Of a DNA stretch of 64,000 nucleotides, positions 35,059 to 44,412 are shown one piece after another. Positions within the stretch are counted from its first letter, which is position 1. Each line of letters begins with the position of its first letter. This DNA comes from Galerina marginata (Eukaryota; Basidiomycota; Agaricomycetes; Agaricales; Galerinaceae): assembly GCA_023014335.1 (NCBI GenBank), contig JAECYW010000024.1:124001-188000 (forward strand), read 5' to 3'. The notes below the pieces were generated by a model. The model was not told the origin of the DNA. It ran no database searches and worked only from the letters and a program-made list of their open reading frames with translations. Both the position numbers and the translations under genes were made by a program.

Positions 35059-35629
35059 ATGCCGCGGTCTAGCAATGCTTCCATCGACGAACAGGACTTA
35101 CAAAACAATCACATGGACGTACTTTGCGGCGATCCAAACTGCAGGAACAACAATTGTTTGTCGCATGCATTTGTGGAGCTTATCATCTATCACGGGGTAA
35201 ATAGTCTTCCGACTTCAAGTTGTGTTTTAATCCCACCACTGACTACCGGCCGCCTAGATCCATGGAGAGCTCCCACTAAGATGGTTTGGTCGCTTCAACA
35301 ACGGATATTTCGTTTTTGCACATGACCAGCACCTTCGACACATCACGAACGCATCAACGACGGAATTTATGATTTATTCCCCTTTTGACGAGTCTTCTTG
35401 GGCGGAGTTTGATCAATTCCAAGAAATATCGTCAGCTGTTGCAGGACCGCTCTTGCTCAGAGCAGGTGGGTACCCGGAGAAGGAGTGTCTGGCGCTTCCC
35501 ATTTTTGTCAAGAAGATCCATCGGAACGTGCACGCAGCTCCCGCCGTTCCTACTAAATATCTTGGCACATGGGATGTTTCACCGGCAGATGATTCGGAAA
35601 TAGGAAGCGACGATAGTGAGAGATTTTAG
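35059..35629 (+). CDS. hypothetical protein, 169 residues
   Basis: Exons 35059-35196 and 35258-35629 join in phase 0. It starts MPRSSNASIDEQDLQ, has a Cys pair segment CGDPNCRNNNC followed by LSHAFVELIIYHG, then LRWFGRFNNGYFVFAHDQ and an acidic C-terminus ending DDSERF. The CGDP-C-x3-C arrangement may bind a metal. Family not recognised. It converges tail to tail with the gene at 35688-37108, only 58 bases apart. Confidence 0.5.
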
Positions 35630-35687
35630 GGGATTACAACGGAATTAAACGATAGGGAATTACAACAGAATGAATGTAGATTGTAAA

Positions 35688-37108
35688 CTACTCAAGTTGG
35701 GGATCGATCTGCGAATTGATTCCAAGCGACTCTGCAAGCCGTTTAAACTGTATGTCCTTCTCCAACATTTGATTTTTGAGGTGTTCCATCTCCAGGTTCA
35801 TTGACTCCTTCTCAGCTTGAGACTTCTTGAGTTGTCGAGAAAGTGTAAGAGCATCGGAACGTCGAGACTGTAACAAATCTGTCATAAGTTCGTGCATATC
35901 ATTCGCCATATCCTCGACTCTGGATGGCGCATCCCGGAGTAATCGAGGAGAGGTATAATGTAGTGTAGAGCCTACGCTACTCGGGTGCTGGGCACCTATA
36001 AAAAGCCAACATCCAGTAGCTGCTGCAAGGTCGTCGCACTGCAATTCAATATTAACCAACGCATTTTTGGAGGCAAAGAAATGTGGGTGAGGTAAACAAA
36101 TCCATACCTTCTCTACGATCCGATTCATGTTCTCCAAAAACCGTCTACTCGCGATTTTGGAGATGGCGACTGCATCTGGTCGCGGGTGCTTACGGACAAT
36201 CTCTGAAAAGCATAGGTAGTTAGTAGAATGAATTCCAAGTAACATTGGAGTAATACCATGTCGATCGGCACCTCTCATCGCTCCATAAACATACCCGTAT
36301 TTCGGATTTGCCTTGGTAGCGCGCACATAGGTAGTCTGTCGTTTTTCCGGAGACGTTGCGCTAGACTGTGGTGCAGGAACCGAATTTGAGGGTAACCCTG
36401 TTATTCCTTCGGCTATTTGAAAAGAAGGCAGGAGCTGTTCAGAGTGGCTCGATGTGTCGGCCAACGTTTGTGGCAAGGCGAATACTGCAGCCTAGTGGTT
36501 GAGCACCCGTTAGAACACAGAATATTCAAGAGAATACCAGGTCATTCCATACCGAACCAGAAGCGCCACTCTCTTCAATTGGCGCGGGTTCCGGAGGCAT
36601 GATAGGGAACCCAGATCCCTGAATAAAAGATTAGCCTCCGGTGCAGGTCGGATAAGATGTATTTACCGAACGCGCAACTTCTGGCACGGTCTGTTCAGTA
36701 GTCGAAACCCCTGTGGATAATTCCTTTCGAGAAACGAGATGTGAACACCAATTAGGAAGATAATAAGATAAAACTAACCTTTAAAAGCTGCTGCTCTAAT
36801 ATGAATTGACGGCCTGATTTCGAATGCTCGCACTGTGACAGAAGTTGTTCGCCGGGACATTTTCGGCACTTTCGAGGGGGACGTGAAAGTATTGCGGAAG
36901 CTGCCTAAGTTTCACGTTGAGATAAATGCAGACTCCAAAGTGGAGAGGTCCATACCTCCTCCTGTTCTGCGAGATACTGTCGACCTTCTGGACTGTGCTT
37001 GCACTGGCTACGAAGGGGTTTGTCCTGGCATTGTGTACAATGCAGCGCCGCTCGAGATTTGGAAGGCGAGGAGCTCGCCCGAGTAGTGCGTTGGGTTCTC
37101 ATCGCCAT
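35688..37108 (-). CDS. hypothetical protein with two Cys-rich repeats and a C-terminal coiled coil
   Basis: Exons 37108-36956, 36904-36779, 36690-36667, 36618-36553, 36491-36257, 36202-36108 and 36038-35688 give 349 residues. Two related N-terminal motifs, one per exon, are CTQCQDKPLRSQCKHSPEGRQ and CRKCPGEQLLSQCEHSKSGRQ; each has CxxC then Cys-x-His, so each may bind one zinc. A Pro/Ser linker follows. The C-terminus is a coiled coil (LSRQLKKSQAEKESMNLEME). I infer a DNA- or protein-binding accessory factor because it lies directly downstream of, and co-oriented with, the KDZ transposase. Splice sites were chosen for frame; the 24-nt third exon is the least sure. Confidence 0.55.
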
Positions 37109-37461
37109 GGTGCCTATGGAGGGTAGGTGATGGTGGACGTAAGAGTAAGAGAGCAGCTTAAGTGTCGCACACCAACCTCTTGTATTTATCTGTGCAGTTT
37201 AGGAGTACGATAATTCCTTTTCATAGAATACAGTCGGGATGTACGGTATTTTATTGATTTGAAATATGTAGTACGTTCATATGATTTCTGTTCAGTGAGC
37301 GATATGTGGTAGCTGCTTACGCTATTTTGAAAATTGCGATTTGCTGTAGCTGGGTACTGGATTTTATGGACATCGCTAAGACTTACCATATTTTGTGGGT
37401 CGTTAACCTAGGAAGAGCGAATATAGTGGATGTCAAAAAATGGGTATGTATGTATTTAAAT
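37109..37461. other. spacer, no gene seen
   Basis: Lies between the transposase stop at 37462 and the next minus-strand start at 37108. It is AT-rich, with one shadow frame. Confidence 0.4.
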
Positions 37462-40400
37462 CTACGGAATTTCAATGCCTTTGATACGGAGCCGGTTCCA
37501 TATCGACAAAAATACCTTGGTATATACGATAGCTCGGTCCTGGCCCATGTACCTGATCGATTTACGAATCCTTGTCAATCCACCATTTCCACATTCTCCA
37601 GCACTGCTGTTGAGCCGGAGAAGACGTGGGTCTGTACCTTCATAGGTGGTTAGGAACGATGAATCACAGCACTTGGTGTGATCCGGAGCGTGAAAGGCAT
37701 CAATAACGAAGAGAGTATCCTGAAAAAATTCAGGTTCACGAAGCATGCAATAGGGCTGAAGAGCGCAGGCAAAGTCATACACGATGATCTTAGGAGCCTT
37801 CTCCCAACGGGTGTAAAGGGCAGAGAACACATCATTCCGTCCCTCGGCCAGCGGTATACAATGAAACCCATAGCTGATGCTATGGGTGCACCATGCAACC
37901 ATAATTCCACCCGTAAGCTTCTTGGGAGAATATCGTGAGTAGTATTTCCGGCAACCGCCCTTGTTTTCGGATCCAGGATCTGTTCCTTTTTCCTCCTTTA
38001 GTTTGGGGTATTCCGGTCGGTATCGTATTTTTGACATAGGGTAATAGCAACCTGTCTACTAAAACTTCAATTTGACCCTAAGAATCAAAAATGTCGAGAA
38101 CTTACCGTCCTCCAATCATCTGCACCTTCTTCATTAATAGTCGATGGGTCATCTGTGTGATGTACAAGAAGTGTCTGTCGGACGAATTCCGCACGAATAA
38201 ACAGCCATTGCGAAAGCCCATATGTGTAGACTGAAATGTTTCCGTGTGTCTGGAATTCATGCAACAATACGTTGTAAAGCGCTGGGATATGTATAAGATG
38301 AGATAGGCTGGACTGGTCGCGTTTTTCTAGAAATTGTTTTAGATGTTGAATAGCTTCACGGTTCATCATTTGTAGCGCGGATTCTTCTGCATTTATCTGG
38401 TGTCGATCTCGTCAAGTAACTGGCAAAATTTTTGAAGGAGATGTTTCATACCTGGAGAAACAAGGTTCTATAGACAGTTGGTGGCTCTATTTGGGCTAAG
38501 ACCGCATCGTGTCCGTACCAGTGAGCAAAAAGATTGCCAAAACTGGTATTAAGGGCAGAGAGCTTGCCCAAAATTTCTGGTATTAAATCCAATCGAGTCT
38601 GAAGAGCCTGCCGTTTACGAGGAAGCGATGCCTGTTTCCGCAAATGGCTTTCTCTTCGAGCATCGTCGTCGTCTGATAAGTCAGAATCCACAGAACTGTC
38701 ATCGTTTAAGTTGATAATTGGAGGGTGGGGGTTAATTTGACTATATTCAGATAGGTGATTCCCTGAAAAGAGGGATGGACCGGTAAGAACAATCCTGATC
38801 TGCTTTCGAAGTGAAGCCTCATGAATAAATTGCTGATTGCGAAAGCGAATGGTTGAATCTCGAACAGATGACCTGGTCGGATGGATGAGTGTCGGGGGTT
38901 GGATAGTCGAAAGCATATTTCTGCGGTTGAATGATATAGAGACCCCGTCGAATATAAGTGCGTCAGGGGATGGGCCACATTTTGAACAGATCGTATTCTC
39001 GTCAAGTTGTAGCAGCCTGACATACGAGAACCAAATGGTGCTAAAGGTTTGGTGTCCGATGAATGGGTGCCCAGCATTGGAAGCCTCATAGCGCCGAGTC
39101 ATAACCGACACCCAAGAGCGAATTGGCGTCTCCGAAGTAGTGTAGGCTGCGATAAAGTCATTGAGAAGGTGATGCGTAAAGAGTATGCGATTGTTCCAGT
39201 TGAAAAGCCCAATATCCCGACAGTCAGGACCGACACAGCGATTTTTGCATGTCAAGCACTGCTGGAGTTCAATTACAGAGTCCCAGGATGTCTTGAGGTC
39301 GTAGATAATGCAAGGGCGCTTAAAAGTGGTCGAAAATATGTCATAGCGCACTCGTTCAGGCTTACAGCAGCAAGAAGCAGTGTCTCCCTGAATAGGAATG
39401 AGCTCGGGTGGTCCATTAAGTAGAACAATATTAGGAGGAGATGGATCCGAATGTATTCGCGCCCAAATCGGTGGTGGAAGCGGTTGGTAGGAAACTGATT
39501 CATTTGAGCGACTACTTGCGTGCCGAACTGGCGGGTCTAGGACAAACGGCTTTAGCTGAAAAGCCATAATTAAAGCAAGAATGGTACCTCGATACTGCAT
39601 GTCTTCCACGTTTATTGTTGGATCCCTTGCGAGAATATCAGCTTGGATATGCTGCTGTAGGGAATGGCGAGAATCTTGAATGTGTGCACAGTTTAAAGCC
39701 GCTATGTCTCGATTGCATGTCCAAATTCCACTTCCATCGTTCCGCCCGATATACTCAACAGCCGCTCGATTTTTTATGGTAGGTAGTCGATGAGAAGGTG
39801 TAGAGATTACATTGTAATAAATGTCGTCATCTTGCTCTTGATATCGCAACGCAAGTATTGGTTGATCGTCAGCCTCTTTAAATGTCGGTGAATATATAGC
39901 AGGCCTACGAAAGATTGAAAATACCTAAAATATCTGTGCTTGGAGGGAAACGCTCAGTGCCGTAGTCGACCATGTACTGGCTATGGAAGCATATCCCGTC
40001 TCGCTTGTGATTGGGACACATACACACGAAGGTTTGGTCAGTTCCGATATTCATTTGTTGCATGTGGTACCAAGATGTCTGAAAAACCAATTATAAGGAC
40101 AAATTATCAAATTGAAAGGCATACTGGTAAACCAACCGTAATGGCTCTGTTTGTCTCATTCCAGCCTCGGACCAGATAGAGATGGCGGGACAACTGGTAG
40201 AACCCACACTCTTCGGCGAATACAGATTCTACGAAATACTGATAATGAGAAATAATCAAGTCATCCTGAGAGCCCGGGTGATTAACTGGAACATCGAAGT
40301 CCAGAGGGTCCATAAAGTCGTCACTAAACCAGCCATTTTGACCACCAGGTGACTCCAATGACAAATCTGAGGCCCTGTGGTCACTAACAGGAACATCGAT

Positions 40401-40682
40401 TAGACCGGAAACGGGAATGGGCTGTGGATTTGAAGCCAAAGTAGAAATTGGGAGGTGGCTTTCATATTGTAAATCTGGAGCGGCTGGAACCGATCGAGTT
40501 GCTGCATCATCCTGATCCGATCGCCTCATTTTGAGCTGCTTTTTCTTGGGCTCTGCGTCCTTCCTGCGAGGAGTGATAATATCTGCCCTTCGGAGATCTG
40601 AATCTGACTGATTAAGACTGATTCTTTGAGTCGGAGAGGAAGGAATAGCGAAGATTTTGATTCGAGGGCGATTAGGATCCAT
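37462..40682 (-). CDS. KDZ-type transposase with CxC cysteine clusters
   Basis: Exons are 40682-40137, 40078 to about 39910, then to 38452, 38396-38106 and 38055-37462, roughly 1000 residues. The N-terminus is disordered (MDPNRPRIKIF...). Next come Cys clusters typical of KDZ proteins: MCPNHKRDGICFH, CCCKPE, CLTCKNRCVGPDC and CSKCGPSPDALIFDG. The catalytic part shows KLTGGIMVAWCTHSISYGFH, EGRNDVFSALYTRW, IIVYDFACALQPYCMLREP, FVIDAFHAPDHTKC, NSSAGECGNGGLTRIRKS and QDRAIVYTKVFLSIWNR, the hallmark blocks of Kyakuja-Dileera-Zisupton transposases. Near 39910 the frame changes; either a 46-nt intron with a non-standard donor (GTCGAC) or a one-base indel explains it. No other break is seen. The gene reads away from the right satellite array, with its start 60 bases inside it. 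Confidence 0.85.
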
Positions 40683-40739
40683 TCTGGTAATGATAACAGA
40701 AAGAAACACGCTTTTTTAATCGAATAAATTGGTAAAATT

Positions 40740-42500
40740 GGGACCCTAACCAAACAAAATGTGGTACAGAAGTATAAGACCTCATGGGCAAACAGTATTT
40801 ACGGTACAGATTAGGAACATTGAAAATGCAGTACACGCTCGGGTTTAGGTACACGTGTACTGGATTTAGCAACTCTGTGAAATGTTGTATGTGCTAACGG
40901 CATTTCCTCAATGGAGGGAATGTGGTACACACGTACTGCATTTGCCGAAGTGGAGAAATGTAATTCATCCACACCACATTTAGCCAATCACGGAGATATG
41001 GGATGCACATACCATATTTATGGCAGTAATATCATTTATCAAACATGTCTCACATTGTTTCAGTAAGCCACTGCAGCGTAAATGTCCGCACACTGGTTAA
41101 GCGCCGGTGTGTTGATTGGCGCCGTCACCATGCTGCATGACTGTGACAGCTGAACGGAGATGATCTAATCTAATTGCATCTAATCTTGGGAATCTCGGGC
41201 CTGAGCCTGACAACCCAATTCGCACTCTGGGATGGACGTTGCTCTCACTTTGTAATACGTGGCCATGGGAATTAGACGTCAAAAAAAACTGGTGTATGGA
41301 AACGATGTGTTAGCTGTCGTTCTGTCGACGAAATTTGGTTTGTCCGTACTGAATTTGGTCGTTCAAAATAATGGGGTATGGCCAGTCTGCATTTTCTCCT
41401 TCGAGGAAATGTGGTATATCCAATCCAAATATTCCGTGGATGTGGCAATTTTCGCCAGTAAGAAAAAATGGTACAACCATGTCGCATTTCCTGAGCAAAG
41501 AAAATGTCAGTTATTTATACCGCATTTCTTCAAGGGAATGTGGTATGTCCATATTGCACTTTCCAAACGACAAAAATGCTGTATAATTGAACTGCACCTG
41601 TTCCGCCGGGAGAATGTGGTATGTCGATACCGTATTTCATTGAGAAAGAAAATACCGTAAGATTAAACTACATTTGTTCCGGCGGGAGAAATGCGGTATG
41701 TCAATACCGCATTTCGTCGAGAATAACTATACCGTATAATTGAACTGCATTTGTTCCTGCGGGAGAATGTGGTATGTCAATACCGTATTTCATTGAGAAA
41801 GAAAATACCGTAAGATTAAACTGCATTTGTTCCGGCGGGAGAAATGTGGTATTGACATACCGCATTTCGTCGACAAAGAAAATGCGGTATAATGGCACTA
41901 CATCCTTTCCGGCGGGAGAATGCAGTATGTCAGTACCCCATTCCGTCGAGAAAGAAAATACCGTATAATTCAACCAAAATCCAACAGCATTTTTTCTGGC
42001 GGGAGAATGCGGTATGTCAATACCGTATTTTGTCGCCAAATAAAATACCGTATAATTGGACTACATCTTCTCCGGCGGGAAAGACTGATACCACATTTCT
42101 TCTGGCCAGGAAATGTGGTATGTCGATCCGACATTCGCTTTTTGACAAGAAGTGGTAGGCCCATTCCAAATATATCCTGCAGACCGAACGTAAAATTTAG
42201 TACAGCTCGACTACATTTATTTGATCTATATTTGTACCACAATAAAGGGCGCTATGTCTGCAACTGAGGGCGGGAGAAGCCGCACAGCGCCGTGCAGTTG
42301 CTGATGCGTGTCGGGGCTTGAATCTACTTAGAGAAATACAGTAGGCGCATATGATGCTCCCCTCCCTCAAATAATGTTGTCTCTCCTTACGAATTTCGGT
42401 AGCCTCAAAGCTAGATGGCTCCATCCTAGTCTCAAAATACAGTACGCATTAACGACATTTAGTGAAGAAATCTACGAAATACCATTTCCTCACACGACAT
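40740..42500. repeat. right satellite region with TGTGGTA motif
   Basis: Degenerate copies of (A)ATGTGGTA, ATGCGGTA and their complements TACCACATT/TACCGCATT fill this stretch, as at 2100-4340 but in opposite overall orientation. Frames seen here are repeat by-products. Confidence 0.75.
41595..42115 (+). repeat. 76-77-bp tandem repeat, about seven copies
   Basis: The landmark TTCCGGCGGGAGAA (or variant) starts at 41601, 41677, 41754, 41830, 41907, 41994 and 42070, giving spacings of 76, 77, 76, 77, 87 and 76. Each unit has AATGTGGTATGTCAATACCGTATTTC, which is a near-perfect dyad, then a GAGAAAGAAAATACCGTA part and an AACTGCATTTG part. The first half aligns to the complement of the 38-bp unit at 3.2-3.6 kb, so the longer unit looks like a dimer with a diverged second half. 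Confidence 0.85.
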
Positions 42501-42552
42501 TGCCGCACGACATTGCAGTTACTGCCAGTCGTACTGGGTGGATTGTGCTTGC

Positions 42553-42568
42553 CGTACAGTGCGTTTTA
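42553..42568 (-). repeat. right terminal inverted repeat of the putative KDZ element
   Basis: CGTACAGTGCGTTTTA is the exact reverse complement of 2044-2059. It lies at the outer edge of the right satellite region. Confidence 0.6.
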
Positions 42569-43987
42569 ACGTTGGATGACCATGCTTCCTGCCCCCCTGC
42601 TCCTATGGCAGAACCTCAACGTTTCAAAAAGCCACCCTCCCGATGAACGACGGCAGCAAGGTTAGGTGAGGAAACTGCCACACCACCACCACCACCGATG
42701 TCTTGCACCTGGTAGCCCATCTCGACCTCGCTCATTCCCGTGCGCCCCTCCTTCAACGGACTTGAGAGAGGCAGGAGACTACGAGGCAGCGAAGTCCGTA
42801 ATGAGATGGGAAGCGGTTTACTCCTACCTTCTTCGCGATGGTTGGAGTCGAGCTGAAGGTTGAAGTTGTTGGCACGGTGAACGGATTCCCTACCTTTAGT
42901 CAACCCCTTTTTCTGCCTTGAAGACGGTTTCATTGACCTCGCTGGCACTTTTCTAGCATACTTATAGACGTCTTCTTAGTGCTATACCCCTTCATAAAGA
43001 CACGGTAGCCTTATTTGCTTATCGCTCAAGGTCTTGGTTCCTCGCGGATCAGCTTTCGGTGCCCTCTGTGTATCATTTTTCGACCTCCAATAACTCTTAT
43101 CATCTGGTATTGTTGACCCGATTTCGCCTTTTCACCATTATAACGAACTCTCCAGCCAGATTATTCCACCTGGTGGTGTTTCCGTCCCGTCAACGACCCC
43201 CGGGCTCCCTGGCGCGATGCACTCCATCAAGTCGATTAGACCCCGAACAGAACGTCGGCTCCGTTATCGCCACCAGAGCCTTGATTATTCGTTCCAAGGA
43301 GCTTCGCTGTAGCTGTTTTCTTCTTCAAAGGTACACAGATCATAGCCACTACCCATTAGCGTCCTTCCTTCACTAACGGGCCTGTATTGATTTTAGAATT
43401 CGTACCATCAATAGTGAATATGCCTTAACCCACAACTTCGACTCCTTACCACCCCAGATGCATATCCACACGTTTATCCAGCGATTCATGGTGCTAGCTT
43501 GACAACGGTCTTATACAGGTTAGTTCGCTGGCCGATTACCCTAGGGTCATGAGTGGAAGTACGCTCGAACCGCAGCGGAGTTATCTGTCTTTGGTTTGTG
43601 CCAATTGATAACGATCTATCATGCCAACGTAAATTTATTGCCCTTAACCCTCTTTTTTCTGTTACTTACGCCTCCTACTCAGAGTAAATCCCGCAAGAGC
43701 GCATTTACTCGCGGTAGAACATTTCACTTCCCCCTCTTACTCTTAAATCTTTCTTTCTGGCTGATCGACGCGCATCTATCCACCTTCTCGTCTTCCAATT
43801 TCGATTATAACCAGACAGATGGTCATCCATCGCGTCTCGATTCAATCCAAGTGGGATACCAGAATTCTACGGTGCACGCGCCGTTTTTTTCTCTCGTTTC
43901 GTTGGAATACTTATTCATATGGTGACAAATAATCGCATCAAGGCGGAACCTCGTCGAGCCTGGAAGGAACGGAACCATCTTACCACC
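42569..43987. other. degenerate repeated segment (copy A), no supported gene
   Basis: Parts match copies further right: CATTCCCGTGCGCCCCTCCTTCAA near 42733 recurs near 51714, and GATCTATCATGCCAACGTAAA at 43613 recurs at 50038 as GATCTATCATCCCAACGTAAA. A CCA microsatellite lies near 42683. No splice chain or family motif was found. Confidence 0.5.
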
Positions 43988-43992
43988 GAATT

Positions 43993-44315
43993 TGTTGAGA
44001 ACGTACAAGCCCGAAGGCCGAGTACGGTCCGCCCAGTCCGGGTGTATCGAGTCATGCCCGACTCCTCACCTCGTCGGCCATCGCTTTCTCCCCGTATCTA
44101 GATTTATGTAGGCTATGTTTTCTATGATTATCACATGTAAATAGTATTTTACAAACTGTATATAAAGACTCCCCACATCGAGAGAGTCTGTATCCTTTCA
44201 AATCCATTCTTCCTATCCCCCAACTTCGTGTGAATCTAAGTACTCAGTTTAGGTATACACTGCCGTGCTGATTTCGACCGTTACTTTAACTAAGTAGCTA
44301 CGTACGATCTCAATA
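43993..44315 (+). repeat. 5' LTR
   Basis: Begins TGTTGAGA and ends TCTCAATA, a short imperfect inverted pair with TG at the start and TA rather than CA at the end. It contains a TATA box (44159-44167) that would drive the genomic transcript. Confidence 0.95.
44159..44167 (+). promoter_or_regulatory. LTR TATA box
   Basis: TATATAAAG lies about 155 bases before the LTR end and about 250 bases before the gag-pol start; the same box is repeated in the 3' LTR. Confidence 0.6.
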
Positions 44316-44330
44316 GGTTATGGGCCCCGG
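44316..44330 (+). other. primer-binding site
   Basis: GGTTATGGGCCCCGG directly follows the 5' LTR. It resembles the copia-type site that pairs with an internal fragment of initiator Met-tRNA rather than its 3' end. Confidence 0.7.
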
Positions 44331-44412
44331 CTCAATACTTAATTACTGAAGAACTAAGATATCACCTAAGAGTTTTATTCTACGAGACTTACAACGAGCA
44401 GACTACTAAATC

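Larger units (their letters stand above)
2044..42568. mobile_element. putative giant KDZ-type DNA transposon with satellite-array ends
   Basis: The two ends carry a perfect 16-bp inverted repeat, TAAAACGCACTGTACG at 2044-2059 and its reverse complement at 42553-42568. Immediately inside each end lies an array of one satellite family, and the two arrays are in opposite orientation, as expected for terminal or subterminal inverted regions. The only KDZ-type transposase in the window lies next to the right array. KDZ/Zisupton elements are known for terminal plus subterminal repeats and for carrying extra genes. No clear target-site duplication is visible: the flanks GATGAGTC and ACGTTGGA do not match. 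The 40.5-kb size includes a nested 21.3-kb Plavaka element, so the unnested element would be about 19 kb. The boundary assignment is inference from inverted repeat plus array symmetry. Confidence 0.6.

Noticed and set aside
36835..37126. Plus-strand frames of 83 and 66 codons
   Set aside because: They lie antisense to the well-supported exons with the Cys motifs at 36779-37108.
41259..42267. Overlapping frames of 70-130 codons on both strands
   Set aside because: They are translations of the 76-bp satellite; the repeating peptide changes frame because 76 and 77 are not multiples of three.
2036..42582. GATGA as target-site duplication of the giant element
   Set aside because: It lies 3 bases outside the left repeat but 6 bases outside the right one, so it is not in register and is probably chance.
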